A stretch of 64,000 nucleotides of DNA from an uncultured bacterium (GCA_903857255.1 CAIODY010000081.1:1-64000), one strand, 5' to 3'; counted from the first letter of the stretch, positions 1 to 8,286 are shown. A program made the numbers and translations. Notes: generated from the letters alone by a model not told the origin.

Positions 1-2
1 AT

Positions 3-51
3 ACTTAATACTTAATACTTAATACTTGATACTTAATACTTAATACTTAAT
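3..51. repeat. 7-bp tandem repeat (ACTTAAT x7)
   Basis: Seven consecutive copies of the 7-mer ACTTAAT, the fourth reading ACTTGAT. There is no coding potential across it. A different 7-bp repeat occurs inside leuS (48979-49004). It lies upstream of the putative attI region and may extend left of the window. Confidence 0.9.
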
Positions 52-161
52 ACAATAAAAACTTGGGAAGTGTAGCTGCGCTAAAATAATTACCCACGTC
101 AGCACCAAAAGTTTACAAAAAATAATTTCGCCTTATGATACACTATGAAAGATAAAACACA

Positions 162-169
162 TAAATTTG
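162..169 (+). promoter_or_regulatory. Candidate -7 element, possible cassette promoter
   Basis: TAAATTTG fits the Bacteroidota -7 consensus TAnnTTTG and faces the cassette array, about 85 bp before the first recombination point (253). Integrons usually have an outward promoter (Pc) in this position. No good -33 TTTG is visible at the expected spacing, so the call is tentative. Confidence 0.3.
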
Positions 170-194
170 TGTTGGAAATAATAACACACTCAGT

Positions 195-263
195 CGCACT
201 TAGCCATCCAAAAATGGGTGGATAAGTGCGAAAGAGTTGCCACTATATACAAGTTAGTGGCAA
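195..263 (+). other. attI-like recombination site
   Basis: The left end of the first cassette is GTTAGTGGC (253-261), the exact reverse complement of GCCACTAAC (1666-1674) at that cassette's 3' end, so recombination took place at 253. The preceding sequence does not resemble the nine attC sites. It has a 15-bp imperfect hairpin (195-209/216-230) and a perfect inverted pair TTGCCACTA/TAGTGGCAA (237-245/255-263) with 9 bases between. The class 1 attI core has the same plan: an inverted pair of integrase-binding boxes ending in GTTRRRY. Calling it attI is inference; a decayed attC cannot be excluded, and no integrase gene is visible in the 250 bases to its left. Confidence 0.5.
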
Positions 264-307
264 GGCTATGACGACACCGCACAAACAACAAATACGACAA
301 TTAAAAA

Positions 308-1657
308 ATGAAAATTAAAAAAGTAAAATGGCGAAACCATCCAGTTCTTGGAAATTTAGAGCTTGACTTTATTAATCCTGACACAGGTATCGTTTATGAC
401 ACAATAATACTGGCAGGTGAAAATGGCACTGGTAAAACCACTATCCTTGAAACCATAAGTACATTTCTAAATTTAGGGTCATTTGAAAGTTTTGACTTTA
501 TTGAATACAGTATTGGAGCTGATACTTATAAGGCAAGTCCAACTACTGACGGAACAACGCACAAAAATTTTTACGACATTGTTGACAGTACTGGGACTAT
601 TCAAAAAATCAGAACAGACAGGAGTAACAATTTTCAACAAATCGAGACGAACAACATTGATATAAGGCATTATGGCTGTGTTTTTTCAAAGGCACGAGCC
701 GACTATAAAACCCAGCAGATTACTTCAACAACAACCAAAATTTTAGATGCCGACAAATATGACAATGATAAAGAAGATGATTTCACTTCTTTAAAACAAC
801 TACTTGTTGACATACAAAATCAAGACAATTCAGACTATGTTGAATTAAATAAATCATTAGGTACTAATCCAAAATCTTGGCCTGAATATTATCCATTGTC
901 AAAAATTTATCGTTTCAAGAATGCTTTTGATAAGTTCTTTGATAAGTTGAAGTATGATAGAGTTGTAGACAGTAATAATGAAAAGACATTACTATTCAAT
1001 AAAAATGGCAAAACTGTTTCCATTGATAATTTGAGTACAGGCGAAAAGCAAATTGTTTTTCGTGGGAGTTATTTACTAAAAAACAGTAAGAAACTGAATG
1101 GTGCAGCAATAATGATAGATGAGCCAGAGTTAAGTATGCACCCTAAATGGCAAAAGAACATTCTTAATTATTACAAAGACTTGTTCACCGAAAATTCCCA
1201 ACAAATTGTACAACTCTTTTTGGCAACACACTCTGAATATGTTTTGGAAGATGGATTATCAAACAGGACTAATAATCTAATTATTGTTTTAAATGAAGTT
1301 AATGGCAATATTAAAGTTAGTAAAATTGTTGCACCTTCTGTTTTACCAACAATAACAAGTGCGGAAACAAATTATCTAGCCTTTGACATTGTTTCTAACG
1401 ACTACCACATAGAACTTTATGGTTGGTTACAAAATAAAACGTCAAAAAGTACAGTCAAATCTTGTGACGACTTTATAAAAGCACATACAGCATACGATGC
1501 TACCATTCATAGTAAGCCTTCATCATTTTGTAGTACAAACTACGATTCATTATGTACCTATATTAGAAATGCTATAGACCATCCTGACCCAAGCAAAACT
1601 TATTCAGACAGTGAATTAAGAATATCGACAGAATTATTGATTAAACTATGCAGATAG
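308..1657 (+). CDS. AAA family ATPase (SMC/OLD-like), cassette 1
   Basis: A 449-residue ABC/SMC-type ATPase. Walker A GENGTGKT is at residues 37-44, an LSTGEK signature lies in the middle, followed by Walker B IMIDEPELSMHP and a switch histidine in ATHSEY. This layout is that of AAA_15/AAA_21 proteins, which often work in phage defence with an effector nuclease or an effector C-terminus. The last 100 residues hold YIRNAIDHPDP (R420-N421 to H425), an RN-x3-H pattern resembling the HEPN RNase motif, though this could be coincidental. It is the only gene of the first cassette and ends 8 bases before the R'' box of attC1. The cytoplasmic ATPase role is well supported; the biological role is unknown. 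Confidence 0.85.
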   Translation: MKIKKVKWRNHPVLGNLELDFINPDTGIVYDTIILAGENGTGKTTILETISTFLNLGSFESFDFIEYSIGADTYKASPTTDGTTHKNFYDIVDSTGTIQKIRTDRSNNFQQIETNNIDIRHYGCVFSKARADYKTQQITSTTTKILDADKYDNDKEDDFTSLKQLLVDIQNQDNSDYVELNKSLGTNPKSWPEYYPLSKIYRFKNAFDKFFDKLKYDRVVDSNNEKTLLFNKNGKTVSIDNLSTGEKQIVFRGSYLLKNSKKLNGAAIMIDEPELSMHPKWQKNILNYYKDLFTENSQQIVQLFLATHSEYVLEDGLSNRTNNLIIVLNEVNGNIKVSKIVAPSVLPTITSAETNYLAFDIVSNDYHIELYGWLQNKTSKSTVKSCDDFIKAHTAYDATIHSKPSSFCSTNYDSLCTYIRNAIDHPDPSKTYSDSELRISTELLIKLCR

Positions 1658-1665
1658 ACAGCCCA

Positions 1666-1801
1666 GCCACTAACAGCACATTGGCAATAGGCGGGGTTTC
1701 GTCTCCGCTTGACAGTTTTGTGGTAGCCGAAAGTTCAGTTCTCCGAACTAACTTTTGTGCTGAAAAGCCCGCCCATCGCCAATCTGCAAAACGTTAGCTG
1801 T
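1666..1801 (+). other. attC site 1
   Basis: R'' is GCCACTAAC (1666-1674), matching the left end of cassette 1. R' is GTTAGCTGT (1793-1801). The arms ATTGGCAATAGGCGGG and CCCGCCCATCGCCAAT pair with two G-T wobbles and enclose a variable spacer. It belongs to attC family A, recognised by AACAGCAC at the left and CTGCAAAACGTT at the right. Confidence 0.88.
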
Positions 1802-1821
1802 AATTATAAAACGACACGAAT

Positions 1822-2673
1822 ATGATTGAAATAATTTTAATGATTGCTGTTATTGGATGGTTCACGACAACGGCTAAAAGCAAAAACAAGAACAAAATAT
1901 TGTGGGGCATTATAGGTGCTGTAAGTTATTACGTTCCAGTATTGCTTTTTGGACTTTTCATTTTTCCATTAATTACTGTTGGCTGGATAAACAAAGACAA
2001 TGAAACTATTTTTCAAGTAATTGGCTTTTTTCTCAACCTGACAGTTGGAGTAATTGGTGTCCTAATAGCAAAGTGGACTTTGGAAAAATCAGACCTGACA
2101 GCTAAATCAAAGAAATTGTTTTTACTTTCTATTATTGGCGGACTTGTGATTTTATTCGCTGCATTATTTCTCCTAAATTATTACAAAGTTAAATCGGGGA
2201 CATCAATTTATGGATTTGAAAATGTTACAGGACTTCAAAAATTGGACAAAGGTGATTATGTTGGAGCAATTGACGAATTTAATATAGCAATAAAGAGAGA
2301 ACCTAATAAGTCCGCTTTATACTACAATCGTGGACTTGCCTACGAAAAATCAAAAGATTATAATAAAGCAATAAATGATTTTCAGCAATCATTAACAATC
2401 AATAATTTTAAAGAGCAAGCGAAACATACTGGAGCATACTATGAATTAGGCAATTGCTATGGAGCAATGAATGAACTTGACAGTTGTTTAAAATATTATC
2501 AAAAGACAAATGAGTTAGACCCGACAGACAATTTAGTAATACTTAATATTGCATTTCTCTATGACACTAAAGGTGACACAAATCAAGTTTGTAAATATCT
2601 TAAAGACATTAAGAATCTTGACCCTAAATTTCAAGAAACATTTAATAAGCTGAAAGAGAAATGCAAAGAATAA
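1822..2673 (+). CDS. Membrane protein with C-terminal TPR repeats, cassette 2
   Basis: A 283-residue protein. The first ~125 residues contain about four hydrophobic segments: a short N-terminal one, one around residues 28-55, one around 65-85 and one around 100-120. The C-terminal half is TPR-like; ALYYNRGLAYEKSKDYNKA and the following ELGNCYGAMNELDSCLKYY block show the alternating small/aromatic TPR pattern. Such proteins are usually scaffolds anchored in the inner membrane with the TPRs exposed for partner binding. No catalytic motif is seen. It stops 3 bases before R'' of attC2. The specific function is unknown. Confidence 0.75.
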   Translation: MIEIILMIAVIGWFTTTAKSKNKNKILWGIIGAVSYYVPVLLFGLFIFPLITVGWINKDNETIFQVIGFFLNLTVGVIGVLIAKWTLEKSDLTAKSKKLFLLSIIGGLVILFAALFLLNYYKVKSGTSIYGFENVTGLQKLDKGDYVGAIDEFNIAIKREPNKSALYYNRGLAYEKSKDYNKAINDFQQSLTINNFKEQAKHTGAYYELGNCYGAMNELDSCLKYYQKTNELDPTDNLVILNIAFLYDTKGDTNQVCKYLKDIKNLDPKFQETFNKLKEKCKE

Positions 2674-2675
2674 CT

Positions 2676-2811
2676 ACAGCTAACAGCACATTTGCAATAG
2701 GCGGGGGTTTGTGCTCAGCAGGCAGTTTTGTGGTTGGAGAAGGTACAGTTCTACGAATGGACGTTTGTACTGCAAAGCCCGCCCATCGCAAATCTGCAAA
2801 ACGTTACCTGC
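2676..2811 (+). other. attC site 2
   Basis: R'' is ACAGCTAAC (2676-2684), the perfect reverse complement of GTTAGCTGT at the left end of cassette 2 (1793-1801). R' is GTTACCTGC (2803-2811). It is a family A site, with arms ATTTGCAATAGGCGGG and CCCGCCCATCGCAAAT. Confidence 0.88.
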
Positions 2812-2846
2812 AAGCATAGTAAAACCGAAACATAAAGTGAAATAAT

Positions 2847-3311
2847 ATGAACTGGACAAAATTTAAGAATAGAATTTATAAAATATTTTTTTGGGGAAGC
2901 TTACTGGGGACAATTCTGACTTTACCTGTTTTAGGACTTTGCCAACAACATATTTATGGAACAGGAGAAGGACGAGACTTTTTTTTCTTTGCAAACAAGG
3001 ATTATTGGCAACCAATTGGACTTCTATTTGGACTTTTTTTATTAACACAGTTTTTTGCCTATTTTTTCGACAGTTTTAGATTAATAATCAGAAAAATTAA
3101 AAAACAAAAAATAGAAAACAAGGAATTGATATGCTATGGAGTAGCATTTCTATTTGGACTAATTTGGACTTTTATCGTAATTAGACTAAATGGGAATGGA
3201 CATTGCGACATATTGATTGGCCCTGCGGATACTGGAATGACAATAGCATTAATTGTGGCAAGTGTAATTAATTTTTGGAAACTAAAAATAATTGAACAGA
3301 AAAGAAAATAA
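2847..3311 (+). CDS. Small four-helix membrane protein, cassette 3
   Basis: A 154-residue very hydrophobic protein with four predicted membrane segments (about residues 12-33, 53-75, 93-113 and 127-147) joined by short basic loops (RKIKKQK). No domain was recognised. Its stop TAA overlaps the ATG of the next ORF by one base (TAATG), which suggests translational coupling of the two genes in this cassette. Function unknown. Confidence 0.65.
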   Translation: MNWTKFKNRIYKIFFWGSLLGTILTLPVLGLCQQHIYGTGEGRDFFFFANKDYWQPIGLLFGLFLLTQFFAYFFDSFRLIIRKIKKQKIENKELICYGVAFLFGLIWTFIVIRLNGNGHCDILIGPADTGMTIALIVASVINFWKLKIIEQKRK

Positions 3312-3499
3312 TGGAAACAGTATTTTGGATATGTGTAAAAATTATGCAAGTAATGAGTAATGTTCTTGGCATTACCTATCAGCAGTTAAATGTTCTATTA
3401 TTTGTAATATTACACCCGACAATTACATTAATTTTATTTGTTAAATACAGAAAATATAAGAGACTTTGGAAAGAACAACAAAATATAATGAAGAGTTAA
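3311..3499 (+). CDS. Small membrane protein, cassette 3 second gene
   Basis: A 62-residue protein with one or two hydrophobic stretches (residues 5-20 and 27-44) and a basic tail (KYRKYKRLWKEQQ). It starts inside the stop codon of the preceding gene, which is the main argument that it is real. It ends 14 bases before R'' of attC3. It may form a complex with the upstream four-helix protein; no family was recognised. Confidence 0.5.
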   Translation: METVFWICVKIMQVMSNVLGITYQQLNVLLFVILHPTITLILFVKYRKYKRLWKEQQNIMKS

Positions 3500-3513
3500 A
3501 GACAAGAATGCCA

Positions 3514-3648
3514 GCAGGTAACAGCACCTATAAGAAATTGGCGGTTCAGTGGTTAAATGAACTTTGTGCTTCGTATTAGGTTCAGTGGTGGCAGACAGTT
3601 TTGTGCTTAGAAAACGCCAACTTCTTATAGCTGCAAAACGTTAGCGGT
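3514..3648 (+). other. attC site 3
   Basis: R'' is GCAGGTAAC (3514-3522), the perfect reverse complement of GTTACCTGC at the left end of cassette 3. R' is GTTAGCGGT (3640-3648). The arms CTATAAGAAATTGGCG and CGCCAACTTCTTATAG pair. Family A by its AACAGCAC and CTGCAAAACGTT ends. Confidence 0.88.
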
Positions 3649-3723
3649 AATGCTTTTGGACATAACAGACTTCCATTTTAACAATAAAATAATGACGACA
3701 AAACAACTTCACAGAATCAAAAT

Positions 3724-4386
3724 TTGAACAAGGTAATTGCCATATTTATTTTCTCTTTCGTCATGTCAAATTGCTTTGGACAAACAACGAACAAAAGTCT
3801 AAAACTTTTCGACAGCTTGCCAGACAACAGCATCAAGACATTGACAAATCCAAAGCCTCTATCTGACGCTGAATATTTTTCGTTAGACAGTACACATTCA
3901 ACATTGATAAGCACCAAACGAAACCTTGACGAGCAAACATTTCGCCTGACATTGAATAGTAAAACCACTGCTTATTTTTTTTATTACACAGAACAACTCA
4001 ATTCAAAAGACTCTTCATTCAGTCATTTCAATTTTTACTTAAAGCTTAATGACAGCGTTTGTTATTTGTCGCCAAACTTTTCTTATCCGAACTGTTGCTT
4101 TGAAAAAATTTTAGCAGTTTCATTTTCTGACATCAATTCGGACGGCTTCACGGACATCGTTGTGCTTGGACAATTTTACAGAGGTTATGGAAAAATGGAA
4201 CAAAAATATTCACCGCAATATATTTTTGACATCTACTTCGGTTCTAAAAACAAATTCATCACCGACAGAAAAACTATTGACAGATTAGCCATTGACACAG
4301 ACAAACAAATAACAATTGACGACATAAAAAAAGCATACGCAAAGCAATTACAGACATTACACAGACAAGAAAAGCACTACCGCTAA
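3724..4386 (+). CDS. Secreted protein with FG-GAP/VCBS-like motif, cassette 4
   Basis: A 220-residue protein. No in-frame ATG precedes the hydrophobic leader, so TTG is taken as the start. The leader (MNKVIAIFIFSFVMSNC) ends in FGQ, a plausible signal peptidase I site, so the product is probably periplasmic or secreted. Around residues 136-150, SDINSDGFTDIVVLG matches the calcium-binding DxNxDGxxD loop of FG-GAP/VCBS repeats; only one such unit is visible. The stop TAA lies inside the R'' box of attC4, so gene and recombination site overlap by 8 bases. Function unknown. Confidence 0.68.
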   Translation: MNKVIAIFIFSFVMSNCFGQTTNKSLKLFDSLPDNSIKTLTNPKPLSDAEYFSLDSTHSTLISTKRNLDEQTFRLTLNSKTTAYFFYYTEQLNSKDSSFSHFNFYLKLNDSVCYLSPNFSYPNCCFEKILAVSFSDINSDGFTDIVVLGQFYRGYGKMEQKYSPQYIFDIYFGSKNKFITDRKTIDRLAIDTDKQITIDDIKKAYAKQLQTLHRQEKHYR

Positions 4387-4516
4387 CATGGGGTTTGCAT
4401 CACAGCGGCTTGACGGGTAAATTTGTAGTTCGGTTGTTTCTATTATCTTCGTTGCGGTGGGACGATTGACGGCTTTGTAATGCCGCTGCAACGCAAACCC
4501 CAGAAACGTTGGCGGT
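4379..4516 (+). other. attC site 4
   Basis: R'' is ACCGCTAAC (4379-4387), the perfect reverse complement of GTTAGCGGT at the left end of cassette 4. R' is GTTGGCGGT (4508-4516). It belongs to attC family B: GGGGTTTGC in the left arm pairs with GCAAACCCC in the right arm. The TAA inside R'' is the stop codon of the cassette gene. Confidence 0.88.
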
Positions 4517-4579
4517 CATGCTTGGACAGAAATAATTCCAAATAGACTTTGACAAAACAAAGACAAAAAATATTTAGAA

Positions 4580-5146
4580 ATGGCTTCAAACATTCCATCA
4601 ATCAGACAATATACTTGGGAATCACTTCCACCGCAATTATTAATGATTGCTATTTATTCAGTCATAGCACATTTCCTAAAACTTGACGACTATCTTGGGT
4701 TTCATGGTATATTCTCAAATATCATGTACGGTGCTTTCGGACAACTAATTATTTGGTTCATCATACGAAACATTTATGCAAAGCATCATGCACAAGGAAT
4801 GGAATTAGTAAGACAAGAAAAATATGCAGACGCAATTCCATTTTTCATTGACAGCTATCAGACATTCTCAAAACATTCATGGGTTGACAAATACCGATAC
4901 TATCTCGGCAGTAGTTCTAAAATCTCTTACAAAGAAATGGACTTAAACAATATTGCTTTTTGTTACGGACAAATCGGCGACAAGGAAAAATCAATCGAAT
5001 ATTACAGACAGACGCTTTCTGAATTTCCAGACAGCGGTATTGCAAAAACAGCTTTGACATTGATTAACACAATGACCGATAACAAACAAATTGACGACAA
5101 ACTTCAACATGACGAATTACTTGACAACAAAAGCACGAACCGCTAA
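4580..5146 (+). CDS. TPR membrane protein, cassette 5
   Basis: A 188-residue protein with two hydrophobic segments (about residues 18-32 and 48-64), then a TPR-like region: GMELVRQEKYADAIPFFIDSY, and later NIAFCYGQIGDKEKSIEYY. The plan (membrane anchor plus TPR) resembles the cassette 2 protein, but the sequences are not obviously related. The stop TAA again lies within R'' of attC5. Asp codons are mostly GAC, unlike the GAT-rich core genes. Function unknown. Confidence 0.72.
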   Translation: MASNIPSIRQYTWESLPPQLLMIAIYSVIAHFLKLDDYLGFHGIFSNIMYGAFGQLIIWFIIRNIYAKHHAQGMELVRQEKYADAIPFFIDSYQTFSKHSWVDKYRYYLGSSSKISYKEMDLNNIAFCYGQIGDKEKSIEYYRQTLSEFPDSGIAKTALTLINTMTDNKQIDDKLQHDELLDNKSTNR

Positions 5147-5276
5147 CACGGGGCTACTGTTACAGCGGCTTGACGAGCAATTTGAAAGTTCGGTTGTTTC
5201 GGCTACTTTTGTTTTCGTGGGACAGCGGACGGAACACTAAACCGCTGCAACATTACGCCCCGAGAACGTTGGCGGC
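5139..5276 (+). other. attC site 5
   Basis: R'' is ACCGCTAAC (5139-5147). It pairs with GTTGGCGGT at the left end of cassette 5 with one G-T wobble, the only imperfect pair in the array. R' is GTTGGCGGC (5268-5276). Family B, with ACGGGGC/GCCCCGA arms, and nearly identical to attC6 over its whole length. Confidence 0.87.
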
Positions 5277-5322
5277 AACCCATTACAACCACCAGACGAC
5301 ATAAAAAAACAAACTAATTATT

Positions 5323-6417
5323 ATGACAAGTTCATTTAAATCGAAGCGGATTTATTTTCCATTTTTAGTTATTGGATTAATAATAGTTATTGCTCTCTTT
5401 TTCTTTAACCCTTATTTTGTTAACGGACAATCTTACAAGTTAGAAAAGGAGTGGAATCAATTATTGCAGCAAGGGGATACTTCAATTTGCATTTTGTCTT
5501 CAATTCATTCTGTGTCTGGACCAAAATTTAAATTGAAAGATTTAAAAACACCGATACCGACAGTTAAGCAAGAAAAAAATAAACAGAACAATGACAATAA
5601 TTTAGAGATTATTAAAGAACAGGAACCACAACAGGAGGGTAATAATCAAACTGACGAACCTTTAGACCCGATTACAAAAATTTATTGGAATGAAGATGAT
5701 TTCTACATTTGGATTGGTAAAGACCTATTAACAGCTACAATTGATTTAGAAAAAGAAACTATTGCCCAAATTCGAATCAAAAGCTTTAGCCGTGTTTATG
5801 TTCCAAATTCATCAGAAGCTGAAATAACAATTGTGAATGACTATGAAACAAACCAAATCCTTAAGTATTATTCGACTGACAATAACGTAAGTCCTGAACC
5901 TATTTTAGGCAAAAGGTACATTTATACATCTTGTCCAACATGCAAAGATGTAAATGGCAACGCAGCCGACAAACAAAGTTGCTTTGCATTTGCTCAAAAA
6001 CTTAATACTATCATCTACAATTTAATTCGTAAATACAAGAAATGCGAAAGCCCAGCGTTTGTATTTTCAATAAATAAAGACACTCTTTCAGAAAAAATCA
6101 ATTCAAGAATTAAAAACTTAATTAAAGAACGGTCAGACGATAAAAATTGCAGCAGACTAATTGAATGTTTTAAGAATAAAAAAATGAAAATCGTGTGTAC
6201 AAAAGAAGTTAGTAGAAATGCGGATGGTTTTTATTCTAAAGCTAAAGTGCCATGGATTTCTCCAATTGAAGAAACAATTTTAGAGACATTGGTTACAGAC
6301 GAAGTTAGACACTATGCAAAATCAAACGTAGCATACAAATATGGGATGCCAGCTTATTTGACAAAGACTATCTTGATTACAATTGACAATGGAATTGTTT
6401 CATCAATCAATTACTGA
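5323..6417 (+). CDS. Membrane-anchored hypothetical protein, cassette 6
   Basis: A 364-residue protein with one N-terminal membrane anchor (about residues 11-30, rich in I/V/L/F) ending near VNGQ, so either an uncleaved anchor or a signal peptide. A charged low-complexity linker of Lys/Asn/Gln/Glu follows (residues ~82-115). The remaining domain has a CPTC pair (about 206-209) and further cysteines that could bind metal or form disulfides. No known family was recognised. It is the only gene of its cassette. Confidence 0.65.
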   Translation: MTSSFKSKRIYFPFLVIGLIIVIALFFFNPYFVNGQSYKLEKEWNQLLQQGDTSICILSSIHSVSGPKFKLKDLKTPIPTVKQEKNKQNNDNNLEIIKEQEPQQEGNNQTDEPLDPITKIYWNEDDFYIWIGKDLLTATIDLEKETIAQIRIKSFSRVYVPNSSEAEITIVNDYETNQILKYYSTDNNVSPEPILGKRYIYTSCPTCKDVNGNAADKQSCFAFAQKLNTIIYNLIRKYKKCESPAFVFSINKDTLSEKINSRIKNLIKERSDDKNCSRLIECFKNKKMKIVCTKEVSRNADGFYSKAKVPWISPIEETILETLVTDEVRHYAKSNVAYKYGMPAYLTKTILITIDNGIVSSINY

Positions 6418-6457
6418 CAAAACTAATTTTTAAAGACACAACATTGAAGTTTGGGCA

Positions 6458-6594
6458 GCCGCCAACACGGGGCTACTGTTACAGCGGCTTGACGAGCAAT
6501 TTGAAAGTTCAGTTGTTTCTTTTACTTTTGTTTCGTGGGACAGCGGTCGGAACACTAAACCGCTGCAACATTACGCCCCGAGAACGTTGGGCGC
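6458..6594 (+). other. attC site 6
   Basis: R'' is GCCGCCAAC (6458-6466), the perfect reverse complement of GTTGGCGGC at the left end of cassette 6. R' is GTTGGGCGC (6586-6594). Family B; the inner sequence is almost the same as attC5, differing mainly in the spacer. Confidence 0.88.
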
Positions 6595-6687
6595 AATAAA
6601 AAGTGGCGGCGCAACTTGCAGACAAATTTTGACAAGACACAGGACACAGTTTTTAAATAATATTCTTTAACTCAACAAAAAATAATT

Positions 6688-7686
6688 ATGAAAAAAGTTT
6701 CTTCACTTCTGTTTTCTGTTTTGTTTTTGACAACATTTGTTAAAGCTCAAGACATTCATTTATCGCAATTCAATGCTGCACCAATAACGCTCAATGCCGC
6801 AAACACAGGCAACTTTGACGGACAATTTAGAGTAACGACAAACTACCGAAATCAATGGGCTTCTGTTTCTGCACCTTATGTAACAGGAATTGTTTCAGCC
6901 GACTTTACACTTCTCAAAAAGAAAAAAAACTTCTTCGGTCTTGGACTTACGGGCATTGACGACAGAAGCGGAACAGGTGAATTGACCAACAGAAAAATTT
7001 ATTGTTCGGCTGCATATCATATTCACATCGGAAAGTCAGACACTCCCAAACACTACATTCATATTGGCATTCAAGGCGGTTACATTAATCGGACAATCAA
7101 CATAAATAAATTGGTTTTTGCCAATCAATATGACCCAACAACACACACTTTTAGCAATGTTTCTGACGAATCGTTTAACGCAAATAGCAATTCAAATTAT
7201 TACGACTTAAATGTTGGCGCAGTTTGGACTTCAACCTTTTCAAAAAAATTTAGTATGCAAGGTGGTGTGAACTTCATGCACATCAACAACCCTAAAGAAA
7301 TGTATTTAGTGTTTAACTCAAAAACTGTTTCAGTTGTTGGCTCTATTGTTCATGCTTTAGCACAAGTGAATTTAAACGACAAAGTTTCTTTATCGCCAAC
7401 AGTTCTTTTAATGAATTATCCAACGTCATCCGAACTAACTTTTGGTTCATCATTGAATTATTCGCTTGACAACTTTTCAATTTATTGTGGTGCTTATTAT
7501 CGTGCAAATGATGCAGTCATAGGACTTTTGGGCTTACAATGCAAAAAAGTTCGTTTAGGTTTTAGTTACGACATCAATGTTTCACCACTTCATGCAGCGA
7601 CAAATTACAATGGAGCATTTGAATTATCATTGGCGTACTGCCCTTATCACTCAACTAGAAAAATAAAGTTTTATCCAAAGGACTAA
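6688..7686 (+). CDS. PorP/SprF family T9SS outer-membrane protein, cassette 7
   Basis: A 332-residue protein with a signal peptide (MKKVSSLLFSVLF... cut after VKA) and the PorP/SprF family opening QDIHLSQFNAAPITLNAANTG, then a YRNQW motif and alternating beta strands of an outer-membrane barrel. Family members assist type IX secretion: SprF is needed for secretion of the adhesin SprB, and PorP is part of the PorK/L/M/N/P machine. Most family members sit beside a large adhesin gene; this one is alone in a cassette, so it may serve cargo encoded elsewhere. Family assignment is strong; the partner is unknown. Confidence 0.88.
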   Translation: MKKVSSLLFSVLFLTTFVKAQDIHLSQFNAAPITLNAANTGNFDGQFRVTTNYRNQWASVSAPYVTGIVSADFTLLKKKKNFFGLGLTGIDDRSGTGELTNRKIYCSAAYHIHIGKSDTPKHYIHIGIQGGYINRTININKLVFANQYDPTTHTFSNVSDESFNANSNSNYYDLNVGAVWTSTFSKKFSMQGGVNFMHINNPKEMYLVFNSKTVSVVGSIVHALAQVNLNDKVSLSPTVLLMNYPTSSELTFGSSLNYSLDNFSIYCGAYYRANDAVIGLLGLQCKKVRLGFSYDINVSPLHAATNYNGAFELSLAYCPYHSTRKIKFYPKD

Positions 7687-7723
7687 ACAAACTTGACAGA
7701 TGACGACAAACAAAAGTTTTACT

Positions 7724-7859
7724 GCGCCCAACACGGGGCTTTTGCCATGGCGGTTGACGGGTAACTTTGTAGTTCACTTGTTTCTATTATCTTTGTGGTG
7801 GTGGACTAATGACGGCACATCAATCCGCCACAGCAAAACGCCCCGAGAACGTTAGTGGT
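7724..7859 (+). other. attC site 7
   Basis: R'' is GCGCCCAAC (7724-7732), the perfect reverse complement of GTTGGGCGC at the left end of cassette 7. R' is GTTAGTGGT (7851-7859). Family B, with ACGGGGCTTTTGC pairing to GCAAAACGCCCCG with a bulge. Confidence 0.88.
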
Positions 7860-7863
7860 AATG

Positions 7864-8286
7864 CTAAAAATACCACCAAACATCAGGCTTTTCTTCTTCA
7901 CAGTTTTCGTATGTATCGCCTGAATTATCCCATTTTGCTGAAATAAATTCACCGTTATCATCTTCGTTTAAGAAACCAATCCTTACTCCTTTTGGATTGT
8001 AATCTTCGTTTATCCAAGCCTTTGAATGTGCCATAACTTCTACTCCAATAGGCGGTTTAGTTTCTTGAAAGTTAAAGAACTGCCTTTCGTAGTAATACAC
8101 TATGTAAACATTACCATCACCAGTAATTGACACAACGTCTATTGGTCGTTCGTTAATGGCTTCTTCAACTTTAAATCGTGTTGGTCCACAGCAAAATGAT
8201 TTCAATTGCCTAAAAGCACTACCACTAACAGCACCTACCAAAAAGGCGGGGTTCTGTGGTTCATTGATGTTTTTGTTTTCTAACAT
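7864..8286 (-). CDS. Hypothetical protein in reverse orientation, cassette 8
   Basis: A 140-residue soluble acidic protein reading against the array. It fills nearly the whole 498-bp cassette: its stop is 5 bases from the end of attC7 and its ATG (8284-8286) lies inside attC8, so about the first 22 residues are encoded by attC sequence. The C-terminal part is rich in Trp, Asp and Glu (WINEDYNP, ISAKWDNSGDTYENC, PDVWWYF). No family was recognised. The AT-rich sequence just upstream of the ATG, also within the attC spacer, could supply the promoter. A shorter start inside the gene is possible. Confidence 0.6.
   Translation of the reverse strand: MLENKNINEPQNPAFLVGAVSGSAFRQLKSFCCGPTRFKVEEAINERPIDVVSITGDGNVYIVYYYERQFFNFQETKPPIGVEVMAHSKAWINEDYNPKGVRIGFLNEDDNGEFISAKWDNSGDTYENCEEEKPDVWWYF

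Noticed and set aside
1666-1801. Insertion-sequence ends or a riboswitch for the palindromes between the first genes
   Set aside because: No transposase, and the boxes match within each cassette rather than around an element; attC explains every site.
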